Below, in pieces: positions 47,860 through 60,845 of a stretch of DNA of 64,000 bases (the stretch's first letter is position 1; each line of letters opens with the position of its first letter). Both the position numbers and the translations under genes were made by a program. The stretch spans positions 537,656-601,655 of the forward strand of contig QANU01015176.1 of the NCBI GenBank assembly GCA_003254905.1, in the 5' to 3' direction. Under the pieces are notes generated by a model that saw nothing but the letters and a program-made list of their open reading frames with translations, ran no database searches and was not told the DNA's origin. Source of the stretch: Nissolia schottii. Its lineage: Eukaryota > Streptophyta > Magnoliopsida > Fabales > Fabaceae.

Positions 47860-49001
47860 TCGATAAACCAAGAGCGACATGCAACAAGGGCTATTCAAGG
47901 ATTAGTGAGCGCAGAAAAGTTAGAATGGTTAAAAAGGAGTATCGCGGGAGCTACTTTGACACCGATTAAGATAGAAGAGCTTACGACGACGATGACAAAG
48001 GAGTGGGGCTGTATCATCTCGGTCAAAGAAATGGGGGCCTACAAAGCCCTTATCACCTTTAATACAAAAGAAAATAGGGACTATGCTTTAGACAACGATT
48101 AGGTACGTTTGCTGGCACATGTGGAGGAAATAAAGAAATGGTTGGAGGATGAGTAGTGCCAAAGTAAGAAGGTCTAGACTGAGTGCTTTGGGCTTCCTAT
48201 GCATGTGTGGAGCAATAAGAATCTACAGAATATTGCTAGGGAGTGGTGAGACTTTCTATGCTTTGATAAGGCAACGAAAGAAGGTGAAGGATTCAGTATG
48301 GCAAGGATCCTTATCGATACTTGCGATTGGCAACCAATGCAAGGATGGGTTATGTTAAAGGTTGAAGGAAAAAAAGGTCGTGTCTTTATCAAAGAGGTGG
48401 GGTTTGAAATGAATAACTACATTGATAAGAAAAATTCTTCAATTCATGAGCACCAACAAGATGATGAGGTCGGGGTTGTGAAGCACATCAACACTAAGAC
48501 CTCAGCCGGCAGAGGTCATGGTGAAAAGTGGGGAAAAGAGGAACAACGACGTGAAAACAAGAGGAAAAATAGTAGAAGTAGTTTTCCGATTAAAAATAGG
48601 GAGGGTAGGGTTACGGCAACTCTAGGAATTGGTAATAATAGGGTGGCTATGATGGGACAAAAAGAAACTAGGATTGATGGCTATCATAGGGCTCTTGACA
48701 GTGAAAAGGTAAGCTCTCTTACACACACCCACGTGGATGACAATGACTTCATAGGGTTGATTTGGGACTTTATTGAAAGAAAAAATAATAAAAGCGAAGA
48801 TCCCCCTTATGTTGGTAGTATGTGGGTCTGCAACTGATGTTGGTGGTACTCTCTTAAGGTCACATCTCCACACAGCAAGTGAGGCTCAAAGTTCCTCCGA
48901 AGGCCTACTTGGCTTTGATTTGGCTTCAATTGTTTTAGAAATCCAATCACAAAGTAATAGAGACCATGAGGTCGGGGCTGTGAAATGCGTAATCACCCAT
49001 A
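47860..49001 (+). pseudogene. LINE (L1-type) ORF1 remnant, DUF4283-like
   Basis: Reads IQGLVSAEKLEWLKRSIAGA, then MTKEWGCIISVKEMGAYKAL and ITFNTKENRDYAL; stops lie near 48100 and 48153. Homology resumes in other frames with TECFGLPMHVW (near 48180) and ARILIDTCDWQPMQGWVMLK then VEGKKGRVFIKEVGF (48300-48410). This order (W.EC.G.P...W..., then R.LI.T.......) is the DUF4283 pattern of plant L1 ORF1 proteins, which bind the element RNA. A Lys/Arg/Asn-rich low-complexity tail follows to about 48700. No zinc knuckle and no ORF2 (endonuclease or reverse transcriptase) was seen. At least two frameshifts and two stops are present. It is cut at 49006 by an LTR; the same unit probably resumes at 52876. 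Confidence 0.6.
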
Positions 49002-52000
49002 AAGCATAGTTACACCTCAAAAGTGTCACCGACATTCAAGAAATTAGTTCATTTACAAAAGTCTTTTAACGTCGCATAATTTTCATAAAATCGTACTTTT
49101 AAATAAACAAATAAATAAATAAAATTCATTAATTACGTTAATTGTCCTCTAAAAAAAGAACTAAACTATTACATAAAATATCATTTAACTAAAATACCGA
49201 AATGAAAATATAAATGCTTAACAGTTCTTGTCTATGTTCTAATGGAGCACTCTAAACTGGCATAACTAAACAACTACTAAATACTCCACTATAAAGTGAC
49301 GCTTAAAACACCCTAATTAGCTAGCTTATGCTTAAGTTATAAACCAGGCTTAATCAAATTGTTATCTACTTGATGGGAATACTTTTAGTCCCAATATGTT
49401 AGAAAATATCCCTTTACTAAAATATGGACCGATTAAAACTTTTCCTTGCATATACTCAAATGAAAATAGGAGCCATGCATGAATGGAACATATATTACAA
49501 GTGATAGAGCCTTACGGCCTAACAATCATCGATTGAGTTAAATGAGAACCAAGATAATAAACAACCAATGATAAATAATGTAGCAACTAGTGGTTCATCA
49601 TATACAAGGCAAACAATAATTTACATAATTTGTTCAGTAATCTAAGTTACATATAACATGATACAAAAAGGGTCTCCAATGGTGAAACTAGGGACTGATG
49701 GAGTACTATCCATTGTGTCCGTACAAAAGTATCACGAGAAACTGTACCACTACTCCATCACTACTCATGTTTTGGATCCTCTTCCGGGTCTTCATCATCC
49801 TCCTCCTCCCAGTCTAACTGCGTGGGGTCTTCCTCCTCTGAATCCTCTGTTGTGTTCGCTGGGGAGTCTAGGACCGGCGAGTCATCGTCCTCCTTGACCT
49901 CTTGGGTGATCTCAAGAACCGAGTGCAGATCTCATGTGCTGTGGATGGTCTTGCCTCAGCGTCATGAGTGCGAATGGCGCGGCGGTGTCCGAAGAGAGGT
50001 TTGACCTGCTTCCTAGGTCCACGGCGGTAAAAGTACAGCCAGGGAAAAGGTGGTAGGGAGTTCGGGTCAACCTCGACGTCCTTCTTGTACGGGGGATGCT
50101 CCTTGTCATTATCGTCGAGGACAATCGGAGTGGCGGGCGTCAATCCAAGGCCAGTGGTGGGTAGGCATGTACATTTACCCGTGATGACCCAGGTGAGGGG
50201 GTCAGGCTGCGGGGTCCTGCTCCGCAGCCGCGTCTGATCTGTCGGCAGAATACTCGTTGCTATCATCTGGAATCATAAGCGAGTGAGGGTGAGATCGATG
50301 CGTTCTCAATAGAGATCTATAACGGTCACTACCTTTCGTTAGCTCAATTATAATCCAAGCCACTCAAGAGTTCTCTAGATGTCATGTCATTCTACTTTCC
50401 CTATTTTATTTTTATTCTTGCTATTTCTGAACGGCTTTATCTAAATTACTAAGTGCAAGGGGATAATCTAGTCTTTACCCTGGTCATTAGGTATTCTCTA
50501 TTGTTCTTCTTATTCTCACTCGTCATAGAACTTAGTATATTCTAGGGATTTATCATAAGGCAATCAGACCACGCCTTCTTGCCATACATACGTTATACAC
50601 ACACACACACACATCCATTTACAATTCATGCATGAGAGGCTTGGGGAATTTCTCTTATGCGATCTAAGGCTGCATCATTTTCGTTACTTTCTGTCCATCA
50701 TTCTCCTTTGTAGTCCGTGGGACCGTTGTTCCCATTTGGAGACAACCCACTTATGTCTCTGTATCGTCGACGACCAGGCAACGCTCGTTACCTGAGTGGT
50801 AGCGAACCACGATTGCTCGAAAGCATACTTCGTCAATCGGTGATAGGGAGTGACCATGCGGCTTGCAGAATGGTGAGGGGTCACCCTAACAGTGTCACCA
50901 GGAGTGGACTCGTACTTGCATAACATTCTCTTTGACTTGACATTTGTACGCCCTTCTTGCGACCTTGACTTTCTTTTCTTGGCATAACTTTACTTTTCAT
51001 TCTTTCTTTATGTTTAAATCCGAGCAGAACCCGCGTTCAAGTCTGAGCCTGCGTTTCTTAGTCATTAGACCAGTCCATCTTGCTAGACTGGCAGGGGCTT
51101 AGCATGGTTGACGTGCCAAGATAGGGGATTTCCTATTATATAACTACGTACTTAACTGTAAGGTCTTCCAGCCCCATCGTGGCCGGAACCTTCCTAAGAA
51201 ATCTTATTTTCCCTAAGGTTCAATTATGATCTTGGTTTAAGGTTAGGCAATAATAACATAGTTAAAGTTTGTAACACATACCACGCATCTTCATAAATAA
51301 AGGAAACTTAAGGCTGGGAAACTGAAACCCTGAGTCATTCGAATGACCTTACAGGGGTCATTCGAATGCCACAGGATTTTGGCTCTCGGGTTGATGCACA
51401 AGAATGGGTCATTCATATGTCCTATACTTGGTCATTCGAATGACTTAGGCCTTGTTCTTCTCAGTTTAAAAATATGGGGTTTCATTCGAATGACCAAGGC
51501 CTAGCCATTCGAATGACTCACTTCTGTGACCCTCAGTGTTTGAAATTTATACAATTCATTCAAATGACCTAGTGGTGGTCATTCGAATGACCCATGTTAT
51601 TTGGCTTTTGTTCTTAAAATCTTTCGCTGTTCATTCGAATGACTTTGGCTTGGTCATTTGAATGACCACAGACCTGTGACAGGTATCAATGGTTCCTTGG
51701 TTACCATCCATGCACCAATCCATCCCCTTAATCCAAAACAATACATACAACTCACTTAAATCACCAAGGTGGTGATTTAGGCCTAACTACCCACTTGTGA
51801 GTGAAGGTATGTGTGGTGTAGTGAGCGTTGAGAGCTTCGGTGAAGTCCTAGAAGCTTTGATGCTCCAAGGCTTGAGGTCACCACCTTTCTTCAATATACT
51901 TCCTAAAGATGGAAGCTAGTATTGGAGTAGATCTTGTGGGAGAAAAATGAGTCTTTCTTGGTGCTTTTTCTTGGAGAAAAATATGAGGAAAATGGTTGCT

Positions 52001-52880
52001 GGTGTTTGGGATTTGTTTAGGGAAACATAGGCAAGAATGCTTGAGTTTTGCTTTAAGACAATGGTGGCTCCTTGAGGCTTGGTTTTTCTTTGGTTTTGGA
52101 AAGATAGTATGAGGTAGAAGAAGATGAAAATGGAGAGAGGGGTGGCTGATGGAGCTTTGGTGGAGAGGGAGTAATTGTGAGGGAAAATGAATTAAAATGA
52201 ATAAATGGTGACATGATGGGGTAAGGTGGGAATAGTGATAGGTAAGGCCATGGGTAAGGTGGTGTAAGAGAGTTAGTGATGGCGGTATGGCCTTGTAATT
52301 TGCACGGCTCATTTGGGGAAATTTCTCCCAAAATTTGTCCCATGTTCGGTCGTGTTTGGTCGTTAACTGTCCAGGTACGTGTATATCCACGTGCGCGAAA
52401 AATTAACGGATGACGTAAAAATTATCTAAACATAATTGTGCATTAACCAAGCACTTAAAACGAGGAATTTAAATTAATCTTAGGTACGCGTAATTTTTCT
52501 CTTGTAAGAGTTATTTTACAGGTATCGCTGATACATGCTTAAATTCTGGGAACGATAAAAAATCGTTATGAAAAATCACTTAAACACGGAAACACATTTT
52601 GGGAAAAATTCTAAGAAGGAACTTAATTTAATCTAAGGTACTCGTAAATTTTTCCTTTCGCAAAAGTTTACGGGTACTTTTGACTCGTATATAAATTCTG
52701 ATGACGATCGATAATCGGTTCGGATCTTGCGAACCCTACGAGATCACGAAACCCTAATCCTAACTGCAATTTTTATGAGTAAAATGTAATGGTTTAATTT
52801 TTCTCGTGCCCTAATCGGCTTATAATTATTTATTAAACAAAAATTTCTGTAAAGGGAAAATTTTGGGATGTTACAAAGCT
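49002..52880 (-). mobile_element. Long LTR (about 3.87 kb), reverse orientation, inserted in the LINE remnant
   Basis: Fossil, apparently a solo LTR. It spans 49007-52875: on the minus strand it opens TGTAACATCCC at 52875 and closes near GAGGTGTAACTA at 49007. The flanks AAGCA (49002-49006) and AAGCT (52876-52880) look like a 5-bp target duplication with one difference. The opening resembles that of the 30722-34345 LTR (TATAACATCCTGATTTTTCC), suggesting a related long-LTR gypsy family. It contains a TCATTCGAATGA array (51340-51670). No coding domain of gag or pol was seen; the ORFs inside are noise. Confidence 0.72.
51338..51668. repeat. Array of ten GTCATTCGAATGAC palindromes
   Basis: Ten copies of the 14-bp palindrome GTCATTCGAATGAC, five of them close to perfect and the rest with one to three changes, spaced 15 to 60 bp apart inside the reverse LTR. 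Confidence 0.88.
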
Positions 52881-53325
52881 CACCAAGTTCCGAATTGTTG
52901 GAATCTATTGGATGAGAGAAGCATCCTCATCAATACTATCTAATGAAACATTGACGAGGGATGAGTCATCGCTGAATGAGTGACATACCCACGACGACAT
53001 GGAACATTTCGTAGACATGACAAACGTACGCAATACATAATATAATATCAAAAAAGTGTTACACAATTTATATTACATAGCACATAAAACATTTTAAACA
53101 TAATTAAAGTAGGGAGTTCACTAGATAGACGAATTCGAGCAATACGGTTTAGTTGTTCGTGACAAGGTCCAGGCCTTACAGTCTTGCCCTATTCTACATA
53201 ATACATGACACTAGGCCTCACGGACTGCCTATGTCCGGGTTTCAGGGTCGTGACCTAATTATTCTATATGTCTGAATTCAATTCTATGCGACGATTGTAT
53301 AAGTTATACTAGGGTCAACGTGAGT
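52876..53325. other. Sequence between two reverse LTRs, possibly LINE continuation
   Basis: AGCTCACCAAGTTCCGAATT and the next 120 bp are less AT-rich and may continue the unit interrupted at 49006. The rest shows no recognisable feature. Confidence 0.35.
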
Positions 53326-54250
53326 TGTCTTACACCCCGACTTAGGACGTGACTGCACGTAGGGCTACTGCCCTTACGAAAGCTCTGACGTGGCATACTA
53401 GCGTTCATGCATGCTAAAATGAACAACTTTATCTCATAAATAAGTAACTGATTTCATAAAAAGGTAACTGGTTTCATATATAAAATAATATTTGAATTAC
53501 ATCTGGTGTTGAAGAAAATATACTGAAGATGTAGTTAAATACATAAGAACTAAATGAGGAGATCTTACCCTAGTAGTGTGGAGCATATCTAATATAATAA
53601 TCCTTGGTAGACCCCACTGCAAAGCGGAGCTTACTATTGACGCTGGACATCGTTGCTACTGGACAAGGGGAATGTTCTCACTTTCCTCTATTGTATCTAG
53701 ATATATCATATGACAGAGGGGTGAGTTTATCATCTCAGTGGTGGGTACCTCGGTACCACACACATAACATATATTGCACATAAAACATGGTTTGTGTGTG
53801 TATATGCATATAACTAAATAATAAATAGAATATAAAATAAATTGGGACGTAAATCTGAGTAAACACTGCTGAAGAATAAATCTAGTATGTCTGCAGCGTG
53901 AGCTCGCCTCCAATGGAGGGGCGCGAGGAGAGATACCTCTCGATCCTCGATTCAAGAGAACCTTAACTCGACATTGCTTCGCCAAGATAAATCCTCGTTA
54001 TTTCGGGTACACTGGAACCCAAATACTGAATCTGTGAGGGTATGCATACCCTTAATCTGTGGAGCCTTGCACTCTAAATTACCTGAATTAGTGGGGGTAC
54101 ACATACCCTTAGGTTATCTAATATTGAGTCCGATCTACGGAGACATTGACCCCATACTGAACTGAGTCATCTACTCTAAGGTGTATTGTTTGTGAAATCT
54201 TTTAGATGAGCTAGATTAATTACCCAAGTTGTTAGGTCTTAAGTCTACTA
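53326..54250 (-). mobile_element. LTR fragment of the 11070-12699 family, reverse orientation
   Basis: Fossil. Read on the minus strand, GCGCCCCTCCATTGGAGGCG, ATTTATCTTGGCGAAGCAAT and GTACGTGCAGTCACGTCC-like text follow the order of 12040-12700. The 3' end is TGTCTTACACC at 53326, matching GTGTGACA. Its upstream part near 54170-54250 matches 60-150 of the window. No internal region is attached. Incomplete. Confidence 0.65.
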
Positions 54251-54816
54251 TCCGAGTTGCGGACCGAGACGGTACTTCCCTCTAGATGACGCTTCAGTGA
54301 TTTGAGTGTAGTGGTGATGTTGCTAGGTTTAGTTATCCTCTCGTTTTGCTTTTCAGATATTATTTAGGTGTTTTGAATTTTGTTGTTATGACAAGCAAGC
54401 ATGTGTTGAGCTCCACGTCTTTTATTATTTTGGGTATTATATTTATGTTTGTTCTATGATGATGCCCTACGTGGCATTATGGATATTGTGGTGATGGATG
54501 GATATTGTTTTGCATTATTATTATTATAATATATAGTTTGTGTACCTGAGGTACATTCAGTTTATAATTGGTATGTTTGATCCATTATTGTTATGCTTAT
54601 TGTTGTCTAACATTGTTTCAAGAAAATAAAGTATTATTCTATATGACTCAAGTTTTTAAACTCAGGAGTTTTTTTTCGCAAAAGTTCAAAATTCCTCATA
54701 TTTTCCAATTAAGTATTTTATATAATTAAGTCTATAGGTAAGTAGATGTTAAAATGTGACAACTAGCGAATATCAATTACAACTTAAGTGTAATTAATTA
54801 GTTAGGGTGTTACAAC
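54251..54816 (+). mobile_element. 3' end of another LTR, plus orientation
   Basis: Fossil. Ends TTAGTTAGGGTGTTACA at 54816, the same type of terminus as the LTR at 30722-34345. The start is uncertain because it abuts the preceding reverse LTR. Confidence 0.4.
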
Positions 54817-56527
54817 GTATGTTCGTGCATGCATAAATGTTCTATGAGAATATTTATTTTTTATATTATTTATTTATCTATTTTATTATATTTATTTCTT
54901 TGTGTAAGTGTACACAAATGTTAATGTTTTGAGTGTACAAATAGTATTTTTGAACCTAAATTTGCATCGGGTAGCTTCAAGAAAAACTTCCTCAAAAGGC
55001 TTATCCAATGCACAATGATAGTTTTAAGAGTAAACCTTCGATTAGGTCCTTCACTATTTAACTAATGGTCATATAAGTTGGTTCTTCATAAATGAAAAAT
55101 TCATTGGATTCTTACCAAAAAAAAAAATTTGACAAATAAGTCTCTTAAATTGTCTACCATCTTAATGCCACTTATCTGTGAGAGACAAATTTATTTAAAA
55201 GTTAAATTATAATGGTGCAATTTTTCGAATATATTCGGAGGGGCTCATTATGCGATGTGGGGAGTGTCCTCTTTTGGCCATGTGACGCCCCATGCCAGCT
55301 AGCTATACAGACACAACACAATGTCAATGCTAGGTAACAAGGTTCAGTTTCCACTTTCTGATTCTCCAAGCAAATTACACATTGATCCCTCCCTCCAACT
55401 TTATTCCCTCATTCTATTCTAAGCCTCCACTCCACCTTCTCCTTTCCACTTACCCCCTTTTCCCCTTTCCTTTTCCTAACCTTTTATTTTATTTTTTTTA
55501 TCACCCTAGCAAGGTAACTAAAAAAAATAAAAAGGATTTCCCATACCTCAGCGTTTCATTAGTAAACTGAAAATATATCATTTTTCTAATTTCTCCCCCT
55601 AAATCATTATATATCTTCTTCGTCTAATTCTTTTGACATTAATGTTAGATGTATGTTAGAAATGTCAAGAAATTAAGTTTTTTTGTGTATAGTTTGAGCG
55701 ACTAAATTATTATTTTTGGATACAAGTGAATACAAATTTGAGTGTCTATTTAATTAATTAATTAAAAAAATTGAAAACAAAAGGTCACTATTAAAGCGCT
55801 GCCTAGCCAGCACTTACGCTGGCTCCAGTCCAACATTAGAGTGGACTATAATATGTTATGGGCTGAATGGGCCTACGCTCAACTTTTTATAGTTTTTGTA
55901 TATATGTATATATGGAGCAACACTGCTGCTGTCTCCTGGCTCCCTGCCTCTTCCATGGCCCAACCGTGCGCCTTCCTGTCACCTTTGGTCTTAGCATCAA
56001 TCAGCTACCCTTTGTACTCTCTAATCCTGCTCCTGCTGCTATGTTATTGGGCTTTATACAATTTGTATGATTTTTATTATTGAAACCCCACCCTCCCACC
56101 CCAAAATAAAAACAATTGTTTGTTTTTTATATTTATGATCATAGAAAGTGACTATTGCTACTCTAAAATCTAAAATATATACTCTTATCATTTAAATTTT
56201 ATTTGTGTTCTCTATAATACCTTTTGTGCTATTTAAAAATTAAAATAATAACTAAATATTAATTATTTATTATTAATTGTAATATTACTACTTTGCAATT
56301 TAATTTTCTTGAAATTTTAGTTTTGATATATTTTCATTTTTATGTTAAAATTTAATAACTATTTTATTTATTATAAAAAATTTAATTTAAATATTATATA
56401 TATAAAATATTTTGTAATAAACTATTTTAGCATTGCGCCCTATTTCTTAAGGATAAAGAAATGTAAAATTGGGAGCGCCAAAGAAGTGATTAAGTAATAA
56501 TAATAATAATAATAATCACTCAAGGCA
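54817..56527. other. Intergenic
   Basis: No gene was recognised. GTACACAAATGTTAATG and GTGTACAAATAG near 54910-54945 echo the GCACAAACATTA motif of the second MULE. An (AAT)n run lies at 56496-56516. Confidence 0.45.
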
Positions 56528-57227
56528 TAGGGGTGTTTGAAAACTCCAAGAACTAGGTTAACTAAATACTATTGAGTCTAATTTTATAAAAATTGTGTTT
56601 GGTAACAACTCAAGAACATATTTAAAATTTTAAATTGATTTTTTTTCATCCAATTTTTATTTTCCATAAATGCACTTTCAATTCCCACTAATTCACTTTT
56701 CACTTTCTACAAATTTTTCAGGTCAAAATTTTTTCTCTTTTACTTAAAATCTCTCATCTTCTTTGACATTCTGATAAGATTTTATCTTTCTCTGATTTCT
56801 ACTTTGCATTGTTATCTCTATTGTCGAACAATGAACAAAGATACAAATGGTTCATGACAGTAAAATAATTTATCTCCATTCCTGCATTATTGTAGCTTCA
56901 ATTTCAAATGTATTGCTTATGCTCTCTGATTTCGGTTTTAGATATTTTTTATTATTAATTTGCATGTTGACACACAATCCCTAATATCACAAACGACACA
57001 ACAACCATTTAACAAGACAATAATTTATTTGATAATTTATTATTACTTTATATAAATTTATTTAAATATTTTCGCATGATAAATATTGATAATTTGTATA
57101 ATATTTTAAGTTAGTTATGAATCAAACACAGTTTAATAAATAAATAGTTATTTTTTATTTAAATTCACAAAACTAATTCTATTTTATATATAGTTAAATT
57201 AGTTTTTGAAGTTACCAAACAACCCTA
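56528..57227. mobile_element. 700-bp terminal-inverted-repeat element (GGGGTGTTTG type)
   Basis: Left end TAGGGGTGTTTGAAAACTCC then AAGAACTAGGTTAACTA. The right end, reverse complemented, reads TAGGGTTGTTTGGTAACTTC then AAAAACTAATTTAACTA: about 38 bp of inverted repeat at roughly four-fifths identity. No coding sequence was recognised. The target duplication is unclear (flanks TCAAGGCA and CAATTATG), so hAT and PIF-Harbinger both remain possible. Confidence 0.68.
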
Positions 57228-58399
57228 CAATTATGTTCAATCGTTCGGGATATTTTCTTCTGTGAGTGGGAAGGTTCGGTGGTATACCGTCAAAATTAAA
57301 ATTACCAAACCAGTGTGCTGATCTCTGTTTTTTGGGTATGCCTTGAGAGTGAGTGAAAAAGCAGTGTGCATACTGCTTGCACAAAACCAGTGTGCTGCTT
57401 TTACTTGTATTACTGGCTAGCTAGACATTAGACATGCATGGGTTGCCACTTACCATGTTGCTTTCGCTTCTTAATTATTTGTTACTTACCTTATTTTAGC
57501 AGTCCAACTTTAGTATTTCTTTAGTTTAATTTAATTCAATTTGTTAGCTGCTTGCTGGCGGATCACATAGAGAGTAATGCTATTTGATCATTAAAAAAGA
57601 ATAGACACATTGTCACTCTTCTCATAATATACATGAGACTTATTTTATTAAAAACGAGTCCTATAATATTTTATGACAAAATGATAATGTATTTACACTT
57701 ATTGAATGATCTAAATAACATTTTTGCTTTCACATATAATAGTTAAATATGTCTCATTCATCTTATTGGATAATAATTTTTTAAAGTGAAAATTTTAAAT
57801 ACTTTTTTAAAAAAATTGACAAATTTCATCATTAAATTAATAAAGTGAAAATGTGCACATGACTTCCACTTTATTAATTTTAAGAGTAATTTTTTTTTTT
57901 TGCTTTCTTTAAAGTGAGATTCTCATATGATCATAACGTTGTTTTTGCGTTGTGTCCGATAACCCCAAAAAATAAAGTGTTTAAATTCTGTAAAGTGAAA
58001 TTCTCAACTTAAAAAATAAAATAAGGGAATTTTACTCTATTTATAGATTATAGCATATGAAGTTAGTGATAGCTTTCAAAGTATCACATATTCCAACAAT
58101 ACTTATATTTTCAATAAAGTTAATGAGGTCTACAATTGAGTAGGTTTTTCTTTAATAAAATTTATCGGACTTACTTTTTTTTCAAACATTTTACTCTATC
58201 AATGCATGAATAAAACCTTACTTAATTCATAGGAAAAGGTTAGGACTACTAAGTAATTTTCTAGTCAAGAATTACTGGAATATTACTTGGATTTGATCCC
58301 TAACACAATAAGATAGGTAAGTTAGCTCCGCGAACTCATTGTCTATGAAGCTAAAGCTAATATTTTTATCTTCAATCTCGTGACTTGTGAGAAGGTCAT

Positions 58400-58580
58400 A
58401 CATTCTTTATGTCTGTCTAAAATTCTCTCCATCTCTCTAAATTCTATGTCACACTAAAATTCTTTCTCATTCTCTAAAATTTTCAATCTCTCACTAAATT
58501 CTCTATTTTTCTCACGAAAATTTTCCCTCTCTTTAAAATCCTTTATCTCTAAAAACTCCTCCCTCTAATTTTTTTTCTCC
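58400..58580. repeat. Degenerate tandem repeat (TCTCTAAAATTCT type)
   Basis: About eight variants of TCTCT(C)TAAA(A)TTCT spaced 20 to 25 bp apart, on a CT/AT background. Confidence 0.6.
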
Positions 58581-60764
58581 TTATACATTTATAATTAAAT
58601 GAACTATTTCTAAAAGTAACGTGACAACTCCTAAATAAAATAAAACGAAATAATATTCCCACTTAAGAATTTTTTTTCCTCTTAAAAATTTATTGTATAC
58701 CTCAAAAAGTTTAATTCCTATGTGTAAAAAATTTTTACGCTGTCATTCAATCAAATTTTGACACATAAATAAAAACTATTAATTATCTCTTTTATTATTT
58801 AAAAAGTCATGCATATAAAATAATTTAATTAAATAATAACATCAAAAACTTCAATTTGCCCGTGCATAACATTTAAACTCTATCTAAAACAGATAATTTG
58901 CATAATAAACCATAAAAAAATGTTAAATAAGAAATAACGAGTTGAAAATAAACCCATAAAATTACAGGGCATAATACTAGTAAATTATTCATCAAGCAAT
59001 GTGACATCCAGCAGGACAAATTGCTAGTATAGGATGTTACTGGTGAAGGTTTCATTCCACCATATTAACAGAGAGAGAGATAACCTTGGTGGTGGAGGGC
59101 AGCATAACAGAGAGCGCAGTAACCGTACACGATGAAAAATGTTTGAAGGAGAAATGTTAAATTTGTGGTAATAAGTTTTATAAACATGGGTATAATAATA
59201 AAAAAAACTCCTAAATATTCAACACAACTTGGGCTTATTCTCACTTTCTCTACTTATTTTTTGTCTTTTGTAGTTTTTCATACAAATTGTTATATTTCGT
59301 TTATCAACGTATTTTATGAAGCTGACCGAAAATGAAAGCTACGTTGTACGAAAACACGTGAGCACAAGCCACATATGATGAAAAAATTCTTGTATTAACA
59401 CAATTTTATCTTGTCATATATAAGCATATTTACATGAATTTTGTTACTTTCAATCGATTAAAAAAATGAAAGTTAATGAAATATAATTTTATGTACTTGT
59501 AATTATATATGTAATTCTCTATCCAAAAATGACGTACATTAGATTAATTTCTATTGTTAATGTGAAGATTACTTTAATGAACAATCCGTAAATATCACTA
59601 TAAGTATTCAAAGAGTCTAAAAAATGCCTTGACATTAGTTGAATGATCAATATCCAATTCACCTAAATATTTTTCAATGAAAAAAAAATATGTTACTCTC
59701 TGTATATAAAAAAAATCACATATCACATGTATAAATGGAAATGCCAATATTTTATAGGAAAAAAATGAACTTATTGGTCCGTATCTTTAGTCTATCAATA
59801 TATTTAAATGGTCCTTTTGTTTTTATTTTAATTTTAATTAATTTGGTTTTTTATGTTTTAAATCTCTATGAATTTGTTCTTTATTTTTTTTATTTCTTTT
59901 AATCAATTTGGCTTTTTACTTTACAAACGGTCTATCACATATGCTATAAAAAGACCAATTTAATATATTAAATAAAGTTAGGAAAGAAAAAGATCATATT
60001 TAAGCTTATATGCGTGTGTGACTGAAATGATCTTCTATTGCCATGTCATGTCTTATTATGTTTCTCTTTCTCCAACTAAATGATGATAACACAGCAATTT
60101 TTTTTTAATAATCTTAATATCTATATAACTCCTAAGAAATACAAAGTAAAGGAATAAAATGAAAATCAACCTCCTAATATTATGTATTTGAAGTTGCATA
60201 TGAGCTTACAAATTAAATATATGCAAATAACAACAATGGAGTTCACTATTTGTTACGGTGCCAGGAGCTAGGTGCCAGCTATTTAAAAAAGTATCATTGT
60301 CAACCATTCAAATTATTAATTAAACTACTATTTTTGCATTAATTCGAATCTCATGCACAAACAAAAAGTTGCACGTTTCTTTATGAAAAATAATATTTAG
60401 TAATAGCTTAGTTAAGAGTTTTTAGGAATAGAGAAGGTAGTATTTACCTTAGGGGTGTGTCCCTTTTATAATGTAATTCTTTATCTTGAGCCTATGTATT
60501 TAATTGGCGACTTGAACGTCTTGTGTTCCCGTGTCTTTTAGAGGGTTCTTTTTCATATCAAGATGATTAGGCATAATAATAACAACAATGTACAACAATA
60601 ATCATGATAAGTATAATGATCGTTAGTGTAAGGAGAGGTGTAGGGTTAAACCCCAAAAGCGGTCCTGAGCTTACTATAGATCATCCAACCTCTAATACTC
60701 TTGTGCAGTTATTGATATTAAGTTTGAGTTAAAGTTTATAAGTAGTTTGCCCATATAAAAAAAA

Positions 60765-60845
60765 CACACACATATATACATACATATATATATATATGTG
60801 TGTGTGTATGTATGTATATGTGTATGTATGTATATGTATATGTTT
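60765..60845. repeat. Compound (CA)n/(TA)n/(TG)n/(TATG)n microsatellite
   Basis: CACACACATATATACATACA followed by TATATATATATGTGTGTGTG and then TATG/TGTATG units. The two halves are reverse complements, so the region can fold. Confidence 0.85.

Noticed and set aside
28353-51668. CRISPR-like regularly spaced repeats
   Set aside because: Units are palindromes inside plant LTRs with irregular spacing and no cas genes; the genome is eukaryotic.
51878-52390. 170-aa ORF on the minus strand
   Set aside because: Lies inside the reverse LTR, is Ser/His/Pro rich from base bias and has no domain resemblance.
55933-55948. CCTGGCTCCCTG core resembling miR160
   Set aside because: Only about 12 bases match and there is no complementary arm nearby to make a precursor hairpin.
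58873-59055. 60-aa minus-strand ORF in a less AT-rich island
   Set aside because: No recognisable product and no splice partners found on either side.
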